Positions 14,807 to 22,906 of a stretch of 22,906 nucleotides of DNA are shown piece after piece. The stretch lies in assembly GCA_019693395.1 (NCBI GenBank), contig JAAMXP010003674.1, positions 1-22,906 on the forward strand, given 5' to 3'. The stretch is from Ettlia oleoabundans (lineage: Eukaryota; Chlorophyta; Chlorophyceae; Chlamydomonadales). The notes below the pieces were generated by a model. The model saw only the letters and a program-made list of their open reading frames with translations. It made no database searches and was not told the origin of the DNA. Both the position numbers and the translations under genes were made by a program. Within the stretch, counting starts at the first letter, position 1, and the number at the start of each line of letters is the position of its first letter.

Positions 14807-15288
14807 GGGCCGTGAAAGCAGAGAAGGTGGACTAGCCAGCAGGGCGGTAGGCAGCAAGTGAGCATGGTGCTCGGCCATTGCAGCAGCGCTACAGAGGCTT
14901 AGCCTGCAAAGATGTGCTGGCGATTCAATGAGCGGGTCTGATTGAACATCTGCTCGCCATTGATAGCAGAAGTTTCACATGAGATGCATATGCATGCCTT
15001 TTGCAAATTCAATTGCACAAGCAGCACGCCTGTTGTATGTGTGTGTGCTTGGATGTGTGAAATCAGGAAATTTGCCGAGAGGTTGCGGTCAGGGAATGAA
15101 ATGGGTGCAGTGCTGGGTTGTTAGGGGTTTTCTTCTCAGGGGTGGGCGCCTGCAAGCCCAATAACTGATAGCCACCTACTAGGTTGACCAGATTGGCAGC
15201 TGTTCATCCAAGGTTCCTCTGAAGATCAGCCTGGTTTGAAGGCGTCACTGCTTGCAAGTTGCCGAGTCAGCCCAGTGTGGGAGGCTGC
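14807..15288. other. Region between convergent genes
   Basis: No protein-like frame was found on either strand. It probably holds the 3' UTR of the minus-strand DUF4079-type gene, and possibly 3' sequence of the small plus-strand ORF. No strong repeat or hairpin was noticed. Confidence 0.5.
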
Positions 15289-16121
15289 TCAGAAGCTGAG
15301 GCCCAGCTGCAGGCCCAAGGCACCGTGCACCTGCAAGGGGGCACAAGGGAGGGGCAAACTGCTGAGCCGTGTGCGTTATGGGTGCATTATGTTCAAGGCT
15401 TAGGCCTTGCCGTGCAGGGGCCCACACCTTGTGTTAGATCCTTGCACACCAATATTGTCTGAGCTACAGAAAACGGCAAGTACTGGGGCACCCATAGCAA
15501 CCTCAAGCTCCTCCTTCTGGTTGCTTGGTTTGTGTAAAAGTTGCCCGAATTGCTGGGTGCTCACCAGGAAAAGTGCCAGAATGCCGCTGCCCAGGTAGGC
15601 GTGCAGGCCTCGGGCGTTGGGGTCGTCCTGCGGAACGGGTGGTAGGGCACACGCATGGTGGGCTAGGTGGGCGTGCAAAGGATGCGTGGATGGGTGCTGA
15701 AGCTTTATTTAAGATTCTGGGAAAGGGCCGCATGTATGGCGGCAGGGATTTGGGTGGGGCAGAGGGCATGTGCATGCATTGTTACCGCGGCACAGCCGTG
15801 CATGCACAACCAATGGTTGCTGCTGCTTCCAGGCACCCTTCACGTGCTCTCATAATGGCATCCCAAACCCAGGAGAATTTCGACCCTGGTTGCCTCACCT
15901 CAAAGAACGCGGACAGCATGCCCTGCAGCCCCAGCAGCACCAGGCCGATGATCCCGGTGGTGAAGTGGGAGGAGCTCCACATGTCCTTGCCCTGAGCACA
16001 ACGAGAAGAAAGAAGGAGCCTCAGATAGTGCAAGCAGAGGCGATATTTGGTCCACGATGCAGAGCGGGCCAGCATACCTATGAGATTAAACATAGGGTCG
16101 CTCTCAGTCACGTGGGGGCCA

Positions 16122-16157
<36 letters not shown>

Positions 16158-17628
16158 GGGCAGGCAGGAGGGCAAGCTAGGCAGGCAGCTAGATAATATA
16201 GTGTTGGGTAGGCAGACAAGCAGGTAGCTATAGTGTTTGGCTTCAACTCCCATTCGGGTCCCCCACCCACCTGCATCAGCATGGACATGGAGCCGCCAAG
16301 CGCCCCCAGTGCAAAGAACACCGTCATGCCCACGGCCAGCTTGGGGTGCAGGTCTTGGGCCACAGCCACCTCCTCCGCGTTGTCGCCCAGGCGGATCTTC
16401 CAGCCCAGGTCTGCGGGAAGAAGAGGGGTAGGACAGTAGGACAGTAGGATAGGGTGAAGGTACCGGGACAGCGGATAAGGCGCAGGAATGACAAGCTGGG
16501 TGGGCGGGGTGGCATATAAGCTGTCTGTAAGGGTTGGCAGTGAAAGAACATTGGTTGGTTGCGGTTTGTGTGAACATGCATGGCGGCAGCCAATCAGTGT
16601 TCGACACATTGCAGGCCTCCCGCGAGCTGCTGGTGCCGCCTTTTGCACAGCAGAACAAGTGCACTGGACAGCCAACAGCAGTCAACCGTAGTCTAATTGT
16701 ACGCGGCTGTTGCATACTCACATCCACAGCCGTACATGCCCATGGCAAAGAGCACCACAGCCATGTTGCCGGGATGGCCCTGAAGGTATTGGGGGAGCAA
16801 GCGCAGCCTAGGTGAGGATCAGCACTTTCCCTTCAATTTACTTCCGCCTTTCTGCTTTCTAGTATCGAATTGTGAATACAGAGGCACGGGTGGGCACAAG
16901 ACCCGAGCATGGTTGTAGGCAGGGAAGAAGGAGGGGCAAGAGGGCAGGCAAGCACACAGGCAAGCAGCGAGTTGGCTGCACTTTGTGACGCACCCACTGC
17001 ACCAGCCACTGGGGCAGGCCGAGAGTGGAGAAGTAGTCAGCCTGGCCTGCAAGCAGAACAGGCAAGGGGACATGCTGGGGTTAGTGCATGCTGCGCAGGC
17101 ATAGGCCGAGCATGTGGGTGCTGCAGCGCGTGCGTTAGGTGCCACTTGGGTGCTGTCACGTGCGGGATACGCAAGGTCAATCAGACATCAGTTCTTTATT
17201 CATGCTTGGAGGAGTATGAAAGGTAGGAGCACGGCATCTCCTCTACGGATTACCTTGCAGGAAATCGCCCAAGGGGTTGATCGCCGCCAGTGCAGCCACT
17301 GCAGGCACCGGAAGAGGCGGGAAGCGGCGGTGACAAAAGGGGCGGTTCACCAGCGGCATCATCAACGTGCTTTCAAAGCTGTACATTATGTGCACTTGTG
17401 TCGCTAAAACGAGCAGGCATAGCCGAGAAGGCCGGCATAGGGCAGGAACACACTTGGCGCACCTGGGGCCAGGCTGTTCAGCTGCACCTCCTTCTTGCCA
17501 GCGCTTGCGCGGGCGGTGGAAGACTTGGGGCGGGCCACGCAGCTCACAGGCTGCGGGGCGCTGCGAGCATGGCGCTGAGCAGGGATTGCCCGCAGGCCAA
17601 CACGCATTGCTTGATTTGAGGCAGCCAT
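15289..17628 (-). CDS. Plastid-targeted four-helix membrane protein, DUF4079 type
   Basis: Eight exons on the minus strand: 17628-17463, 17298-17254, 17046-16994, 16779-16722, 16410-16271, 15991-15899, 15627-15565, 15330-15289 (stop 15291-15289), all GT-AG and phase-consistent, giving 219 residues. Residues 1 to about 45 are Ala/Ser/Arg-rich with no acidic residue, as in a chloroplast transit peptide. Then come NPLGDFLQG, QWGHPGNMAVVLFAMG (helix 1), YLGWKIR, LHPKLAVGMTVFFALGALGG (helix 2), SHFTTGIIGLVLLGLQG (helix 3), and LHAYLGSGILALFLV-HGALGLQLGLS (helix 4). Known: proteins of this type occur in cyanobacteria and plant plastids, function unsettled. Inferred: plastid membrane location. A read-through of intron 1 (VFLPYAGLLGY, then a stop) was not used, because splicing at 17462 joins better. 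The donor of exon 3 could also lie 12 bases further on. Confidence 0.85.
16122..16156 (+). repeat. (GGCA)n microsatellite
   Basis: About eight uninterrupted GGCA units, followed by imperfect GGCAGGAG copies to about 16190. It lies in the intron between exons 5 and 6 of the DUF4079-type gene. It is likely to vary in length between strains and is a plausible source of assembly error. Confidence 0.9.
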
Positions 17629-18091
17629 TGAGTGAGAAATGGAGACTGCAGTCACTGGGGAGCAAGACAAGTGTGGGTGGATGGTGCAGTCTGGTGAACA
17701 GCTCCGCCTGCTGCGCCCCTGCCGTGCTACGCTGTGGCGGCGACACATTGACATTGTGCCGACGCCTGCAAACCAATTGAGCAGGCCTTCTATGGCACCA
17801 ACAGCTGCATTAAATAGTCAGCACTCGTTACAAATGCGAGTCGTGATACTCAAATGTTCCATACTGCGTTTGCACGTTCTTCAAGGCACGTTCTCCTGCT
17901 TAACAGCTGCCTCCCTCCAATCTCCCTCAACCGGCAGCCTGCCATCATAGTACTGTGTGTTATTTTGCATTCACGAACCTCCACAAACATTTTTTATTGA
18001 ACCAAAACTATTGCAGAGCTTAATATATCACGTAAAAAGCTTACCGTAAGAAAATTCATTGCAAATCTGGTGCTGCTTCATCACCCACCCC
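17629..18091. other. Upstream region of the DUF4079-type gene and 3' region of the next minus-strand gene
   Basis: No coding frame is supported. A minus-strand TGTAA (plus strand ttaca, 17828-17832) lies about 260 bases after the apparent stop of the neighbouring minus-strand gene (18092-18094), which suggests that transcript ends here. The promoter of the DUF4079-type gene should lie between that site and 17628. An AT-rich patch occurs at about 17980-18060. Confidence 0.5.
17828..17832 (-). promoter_or_regulatory. Minus-strand TGTAA poly(A) signal
   Basis: It sits about 260 bases downstream of the stop of the unrecognised minus-strand gene and about 200 bases upstream of the DUF4079-type start. 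This position separates two tandem minus-strand transcripts and argues against fusing them into one gene. Confidence 0.5.
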
Positions 18092-19177
18092 TCACCCACT
18101 TCTGTTGATGCTGCTGCTGGTGTGCGTGCAGCGTGGCCTGTGCCCATGCTGCACAAGGCGGCCCCTCAAGGCCGCTACTTTGCTGGCTTCGTCAATGGGC
18201 TTTGCCACGCCCAAGGACACAAGCTTTCTTCTCTCTCATTTCTGTTTCTGTATGTCGCTACCTCGTAGAAAGTTGCCACCCGCGCCGTCACAGTCTGCAG
18301 CTTGGGCGCAAAGACATCCTGATCCAGGAAACCGCCCAGCAGCACCAGGATCGCCCAAATATCGGTGAGCCAAGCAGGCGCCTTCGAGTACTCGCCAAAC
18401 ATGGCAAAGCACTCAATCAGGCCCGCCCAGGTAGGCACTCCTCCAAGCTGCAAAGCAAGCGTGAAACAGCACGTGTGGGTCTGCTGGGCTCAGACAGACG
18501 ATCAGCAAAAAAACAAGGCAGGGACCAACGTAGCATGAGGGCACTGGATCCGGAACGTTTTAAAACAGGGACTAAGAAACCACACAGGGCACGAGCGAAG
18601 AAGTGTCTCAAAAGGCAGCTAGTGATTGAAGCTCATGCGCCCCAGGGTTTCCCCGCTGCCATGCACCAGCGGTCATGGAAGGCAGCTCACGCGCCGTGCA
18701 GCTGGCAGCAGCATCTGCTCCCACGCATATGCAGAGAAGGATCCGATTAGCAGGCGATTGATGGAAAAACTGTTAACGCCCCATGCGCTGCCATATTCAG
18801 CAAAGTGATGGGCAACTGCAACACTCACGAGAAGGTCTTGATGGCCTTGATGGCTGGACGGTCAAATCCTGCCTGCTCCCTCATGATGTTTGTGAAATTT
18901 GCGTCAGGGTCCGTTTGCCGCAGGAGTTGGGGCATTGCAGGAAAATACCTGAATAGCAGGTGCTGGAAGGCATGGCTGCTTCAGAGGAAAGTGCCGAGAG
19001 GGAAGCGCGCAGGGGAAGGCAGGCAGGGTTTGGTGGGGCGTCAGGGCGCGTGGTCGTGGCAGTGGTGGTGACTACATAGCAGGCAAATCAGGCGGTTTCC
19101 TCACGTACCACGAAAGTTGCAACCGGGAGGGGGGCGGTCAACTCTCGTCTCGTATGGTGCGATGCAAGCCTTCCCAT
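18092..19177 (-). CDS. Unrecognised minus-strand gene, exon structure unresolved (possibly decaying)
   Basis: Two blocks look strongly coding, and a third fairly so. Block A (about 18962-18829) reads HLLFRYFPAMPQLLRQTDPD, then NFTNIMREQAGFDRPAIKAI, with a good gtgagt donor. Block B (18447-18262) is 62 codons after a ttgctttgcag acceptor: LGGVPTWAGLIECFAMFGEY, SKAPAWLTDIWAILVLLGGF, LDQDVFAPKLQTVTARVATF. Block C (about 18226-18092) reads KLVSLGVAKPIDEASKVAAL and then runs to a stop. A possible first exon (19177-19109, MGRLASHH...) joins A in phase 0. A leaves two bases while B accepts none or one; B and C are about 35 bases apart in different frames, too short for a normal intron. A missed microexon, a sequence error or pseudogenisation would explain this. 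Block B has one hydrophobic stretch (IWAILVLLGG). I do not recognise the family. Confidence 0.5.
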
Positions 19178-19469
19178 TACAACCCCGCTTCCGCTAAAGT
19201 CAACTTTTGAACACCGAGCTTCCGAAACGCATTACCATGGCTAGCAGTACCATATTCGGCGTCTACAAAGCCTGTGGCATGGGTGCACTCCATACACACA
19301 TGGCCAGGTGCCGCACGAGTGCGGCTGCCAGCTCACCAGTTGCCTAATGGAGCGCTCTGGGCCCCAAGCCCCTACGGCGGCGTGACCACCTCTTTGGAAT
19401 AAACATAAGTGAAACAAACTTGCCCGAGGCTCACAGCGCGACCAAGAGGCTGCGACCGGCACCTGCCCA
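19178..19469. promoter_or_regulatory. Candidate divergent promoter region
   Basis: About 290 bases lie between the possible start of the unrecognised minus-strand gene (19177) and the ATG of the PH-START gene (19470). The two genes point away from each other, so this stretch probably holds both promoters. No TATA box was recognised. A stop codon in the PH-START frame at 19410-19412 limits how far that frame could extend upstream. Confidence 0.4.
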
Positions 19470-22400
19470 ATGCCGAGCCGCACGCCGGGGCGGAGCAAGC
19501 ATGCTCGCAGCAGGAGCGGGATTCCCGGCGAGGAGCAGCCTGTGTTGGTTGGGTGGGTTGCGAGGTGAGCCAATCTCCGACATGGTTGTTGCCGCGCTGC
19601 CCCCGGTGTAGCAAACTGGCGAAACGAAAGGCCGCGCTTTTACAATCAAGCGGGTGCAAGGTGCGGGGGAAGGCTCCGCTCGAAAACTTCAGTCCCCTGC
19701 CGCCACTGCCGCCGGGGCCCCACAACTGCAGGGAGAGCAATGTGGTGGACAAGCTGTTGAACAAGCGCTATGCGGCGCTGTATCCTAGCACCTTTGTCAC
19801 TTACAGGCGGGAGACAGGTGCGCACGGCGCGATGTTGGGTAGGAATTGATAACAAGCAAGTGACAACATATGCACCCTTTCTTGTCGCCGCCTCACCGTA
19901 TCAATCCTACCCCTAGCGGTCGTCTCGCCAGCCCCAAATCTGGCTGTCTGCCTGCCTGCTCGCAGATGATAGCCCCTCTAAGGTGTGGCCCATCAGGCAT
20001 GACACGACCGTCAGCGCAGTCAAGGCGGCAGTTTACAACCTGCGGCACAAACACACAAGCACGCTCATGGTGCGGCAGGGAAAGGCTGCCTCCTGCCTGA
20101 CTGAAAAAGCTATCTAGCTGATTTGTTAGTGGCTGGTTGGCTTCCTCTATCACTGGGCAGGAGATTTGGGGACTGCGACATGATGCTAGCTTCATGACAG
20201 CATCGTCAGCATGGCACACAGCCATACCAAGTTTGGGACGGTGCATGCAACAATCCGCATCCAGGCCGCAAACCCACCCCACCTGCACCTATGCTGCACA
20301 TAGTCGCCTGTTGATCGTCCTCACCAGCTCTGTGCCTTGGCTGCGCCCGCTGTGCTGCCGTGCCCATGCCTGCTGCGCCCGCTGTGCGTGCTGCTCTTCA
20401 GGCGGTGGCCCGAGGCAGGTACGACCAAGTTGAGATGTACGGCTTCAGCATCTCGTGGCAGAGCTACACAGCCGGTGGTGAAACACTAAAGCTAGCTTTC
20501 GACACTCAGGCACAGGCGGAGGAGTGGCAAGCCGCTCTGCTTGCAGCTATCCAGCGGCAGGCGGCGCGCAGGCCAGAGTGAGGAAGCTACAAGGAAGCTG
20601 ATGAGGGCCCCCTGCCTGTCGCTGCGCTTTTGTTGCTTGTTGGTGGGACTGCTGTGCATGTTGCGGCGCGTGATGGGGGCGCATGGAGTAAGGTGGAGTG
20701 CGGTGTGCGCTTTGCCGCGAGGTGTGCTGCGCACGTGCAGACTTCTTGTCACGCATGCTGAGCTCCTACAATCTGTTCAAGCATGCTGGCCCTGCCCAAG
20801 TTGCCCTCACTGCGCTGCTTGTCACTATCGATGTGACAGCCGCAACCTTTTTCATCTCATTTTTGTGTCCCTGTGTGCCCGCACGTGCACCTGCACACAC
20901 AGGAGCCTGTCCGCCTCTTCTTTAAGTGCGGCCCTCTGCAACCTCGTCTTGTCTCTTCTGACGTCTTAGCAAATGCCATATTCTCTCCCATCCTGTCCTG
21001 TGTCTGTGTGCTGCAGCCGCACCGACAGCAACCTGTCCGCTTCATCTGTGGCCAGCAGCTATCGGGAGGATGTGCCCTCATTACAGGCAATGGAGCCGCG
21101 CCGCCGATTAGCAAACGAGGGTGAGTATTGACTGGTGTGCGGAAGGGGGTGGGGTGGGTCGAACGAGAGTGAGCGGGTTGTGTGCCGGAACTAATGGGGC
21201 GGGGGCATGGTGCTGTTTGTGTCTGTGGTGGTTGAGTGATTGGTGGCAAGCTTTGTGGCACACAGTTGTGTGTGGGGTGCAGTTAGGCCACGCAGGCGAA
21301 GGGCGCTTGGGCAGGGTGGTACAATCCTAGAACAGTAGGCAGCCAGTTGTAACGCAGTAGCTACGACAGCCCCGACCGGCTCCGCCAAACTTTGCAACTG
21401 CTGTGCACGACACAAACATTACACAGCATACTCTTATCACATGCACTCAAATGCACAACCACAGCCCCCGCCACAGCGCACCCACCACCGCCACCACAAA
21501 CCCCCTGCAGCACCGATAGACGAGGCGCAAGCAACTGCCTCGGCCCCCGCCGCTGTCCCACGCGACGACAGGCTGATAGCCACCACAGGCAGCGGCGGTG
21601 GCGGCAGTGGGGGCGATGGAGGCAGGTTTGCCAGCGGAAGCATAGGTGGCGGCGGCAGCAGCAGCAGCTCTAGGCGCAGCAGGGCCTGGGCCAGCGTGCT
21701 CCACGTTAACGGGGTGGCTGTTTATGTGGAGGAGCAAGATGACGAGGGGGAGGGCGGCGCTATCATGGTGAGGCTGTGTGTTGGGTGCTGCAGCTGCCTT
21801 GTCATTTCTGCTGCTTCATTCTGGGGTCTGAAGTGGTGCTTGTTGTTTCGAAGGTGCGAAGCATGGCAACTCCAGTCATGGGTGGTAAGGTCAGGCCCGT
21901 CCCTGAGACCACCCTGATGTTGCTGCCCCTCTTAACTGAACCTCTCCCGTTGCTCGCCCTTTCGTTCATTCTGCTATACCCTTTCCGTAGGTCAGCATGG
22001 TGGTGCGGGCCCTGCCCACCACTATGCACAGTTGTCTGCCCCCTCGCCACTCATGTCTCTGCTAGGCATCTAAAATGCTCCCTCACTACGTTTGTATGCC
22101 ATGCCCCATACCGCAGGTCAGCGCTGTGGTGCGTGCCCCTCCCACCGACGTCTTCAACAACCTGGTCCAGCACCGCAAGACCGAGGGGCTGGGGGTGCTC
22201 ATGGGGGCGCGGGTGGTGGAAAGAATAGACGCAAACACGCAGATCATCACACAACAGTGGAAGCCGGCGGGCGCAGCGGGCGGGTAAGTAAACGACGTGT
22301 GTGTGACCCCGGCTGCATTGTATGTGTGTACAGGGGTGCGTGCTGGAGTGCATGTGTGTATGGGGTGGCGGTGAAGTCACCATTGGGTACAAATGAACTC

Positions 22401-22659
22401 AACCGTTGATATGTACTGGTTTGTGTTGCTGCCTGCATCCCTCCGCTGTTCCTGCTCACACGTGGCTCCGCCAATTCCCCAACATATCTGCGGCCGGCCT
22501 TGCAGCTTCTGCGCCCCCCGAGAGGTGGTTTTGCTGCGCACCTGGCGGCAGGACCGCGAGGACAAGACTTATGTAATCCTTTACCAGAGCGTGGACCACC
22601 GAGCGGTACCGCGCAGCAGGGGCGGCGGCTGGTACAATCCAGTACGTGTGGAGGTGCAG
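19470..22659 (+). CDS. PH domain plus START domain protein (EDR2-like), 3' partial
   Basis: Likely lipid-binding protein. Exons: 19470-19564, 19732-19817, 19966-20069, 20402-20577, 21017-21120, 21511-21767, 22117-22283, 22506 to about 22659; phases agree and give about 381 residues before the gene leaves the model. The start at 19470 is the only ATG in frame after an upstream stop. PH domain at about 25-148: VLVGWVARES, LLNKRYAALYPSTFVTYRRE, then an ending LAFDTQAQAEEWQAALLAAI with the conserved tryptophan. A Ser/Gly-rich linker follows (Asp/Ser segment, then SGGGGSGGDGG). START domain from about 247: WASVLHVNGVAVYVEE, VVRAPPTDVFNNLVQHRKTE, GARVVERIDANTQIITQQW, then CAPREVVLLRTWRQDREDKT, YVILYQSVDH. 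In plant EDR2 proteins a DUF1336 domain follows; here that would lie beyond the window. The end of the last exon is uncertain. Confidence 0.82.
21991..22065 (+). other. Duplicated start of START exon 7, with premature stop
   Basis: Bases 21991-22020 match the first 30 bases of exon 7 (22117-22146) at 25 positions and are likewise preceded by an acceptor (ccgtag). If used, the reading frame from exon 6 would continue VSMVVRALPT and reach TAG at 22063-22065, removing the START domain. It is either an exon-duplication relic or an alternative exon that ends the protein early. Confidence 0.65.
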
Positions 22660-22906
22660 GCGAGTCTGCTGTTCGGCTTGTGTTGGGTGCTTGCTGCTGA
22701 TCGCTGATTGCTGCTTACCGGCAGGCAGTGAGCGTCACAGTGCCACCACGAAACCTACTACCCGCGCTTCGCGTTCGGTCAAGCTGCACTGCACTGCACT
22801 GCATACAACCTACTGCTATTGACTGTAGGCCGCCGGTGTCATTTGCTATCGTAGTAACGCTAGGGTCATGACTTATTAACTCCCAGTTTTCTGCTGGGTT
22901 CTGGAT
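22644..22906 (+). other. Uncertain 3' end: alternative donors and short repeat
   Basis: After the START segment GGGWYNPVRVEVQ three donors are possible: gtacgt (22642-22647), gtgcag (22654) and a GC donor gcgagt (22660). A ggcag acceptor at about 22722-22726 is followed by an open frame (AVSVTVPPRN...) of no recognised type. A GCACT repeat lies at 22784-22804. I cannot choose between these, and the next true exon may be outside the window. Confidence 0.45.

Noticed and set aside
15782..16675. 297-codon open frame on the minus strand
   Set aside because: It joins two real exons of the DUF4079-type gene (16410-16271 and 15991-15899) through introns that happen to stay open. The intron parts hold simple repeats (GGCA run) and both borders have good splice sites.
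17404..17462. Extension of DUF4079-type exon 1 to VFLPYAGLLGYACSF
   Set aside because: It runs into a stop with no donor in the needed phase. The donor ccag/gtgcgc at 17463/17462 joins the next exon in phase and gives a continuous protein.
18133..18750. 205-codon open frame on the plus strand
   Set aside because: It is antisense to the two best blocks of the unrecognised minus-strand gene and has an Arg/His/Gln-rich, non-protein-like composition.
15289..19177. Fusion of the two minus-strand genes into one
   Set aside because: A start codon with a transit-like peptide at 17628, a stop at 18092 and a TGTAA at 17828 separate them.
19409..19849. 146-codon plus-strand frame as the first exon of the PH-START gene
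   Set aside because: Only 19732-19817 is real coding in this frame. The better first exon (19470-19564) uses another frame and joins by GT-AG to complete the PH start VLVGWVARES.

Overview
The window reads as nuclear DNA of a green alga (Chlorophyta; Chlamydomonadales or Sphaeropleales seem likeliest). Genes are cut by many introns of roughly 100-750 bases with GT-AG ends, acceptors are mostly pyrimidine-gcag, exons favour G/C at third positions, CAG/GCA runs are frequent, and TGTAA (the algal poly(A) signal) lies downstream of several genes. The species cannot be fixed from the sequence. All exon structures below were built by hand from splice sites, reading phase and protein logic, with no transcript evidence.

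Layout: (1) 216-7254, plus strand: the 3' part of a large gene, 17 exons visible, encoding WD-like propeller blades, a Raf/TKL-type protein kinase domain with DFN in place of DFG, and a long low-complexity tail with four 23-residue proline-rich repeats. Its 5' end lies outside the window. (2) 8586-13286, plus strand: a complete 14-exon eIF4A gene (410 aa), all DEAD-box helicase motifs present, followed by a 3' region with a long hairpin and a TGTAA signal. (3) 14489-14806, plus strand: a possible small single-exon gene with a mitochondrial-type presequence, not certain. (4) 17628-15289, minus strand: a complete 8-exon gene for a plastid-targeted four-helix membrane protein of the DUF4079 type (219 aa). 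(5) About 19177-18092, minus strand: two or three protein-like blocks of an unrecognised gene whose splice phases do not agree; either an incompletely solved gene or a decaying one. (6) 19470 to beyond 22659, plus strand: 5' part of a PH-plus-START protein resembling plant EDR2-type lipid-binding proteins, with a duplicated exon start that could act as a premature-stop exon.

The genes are an ordinary eukaryotic series (signalling, translation, plastid membrane, lipid binding), not an operon, and nothing links them functionally. No mobile element, CRISPR array, rRNA or tRNA was recognised. The points most worth a second look are the kinase architecture and its DFN motif, the 15-bp hairpin in the eIF4A 3' region, the unresolved minus-strand gene, and the duplicated exon start in the PH-START gene.
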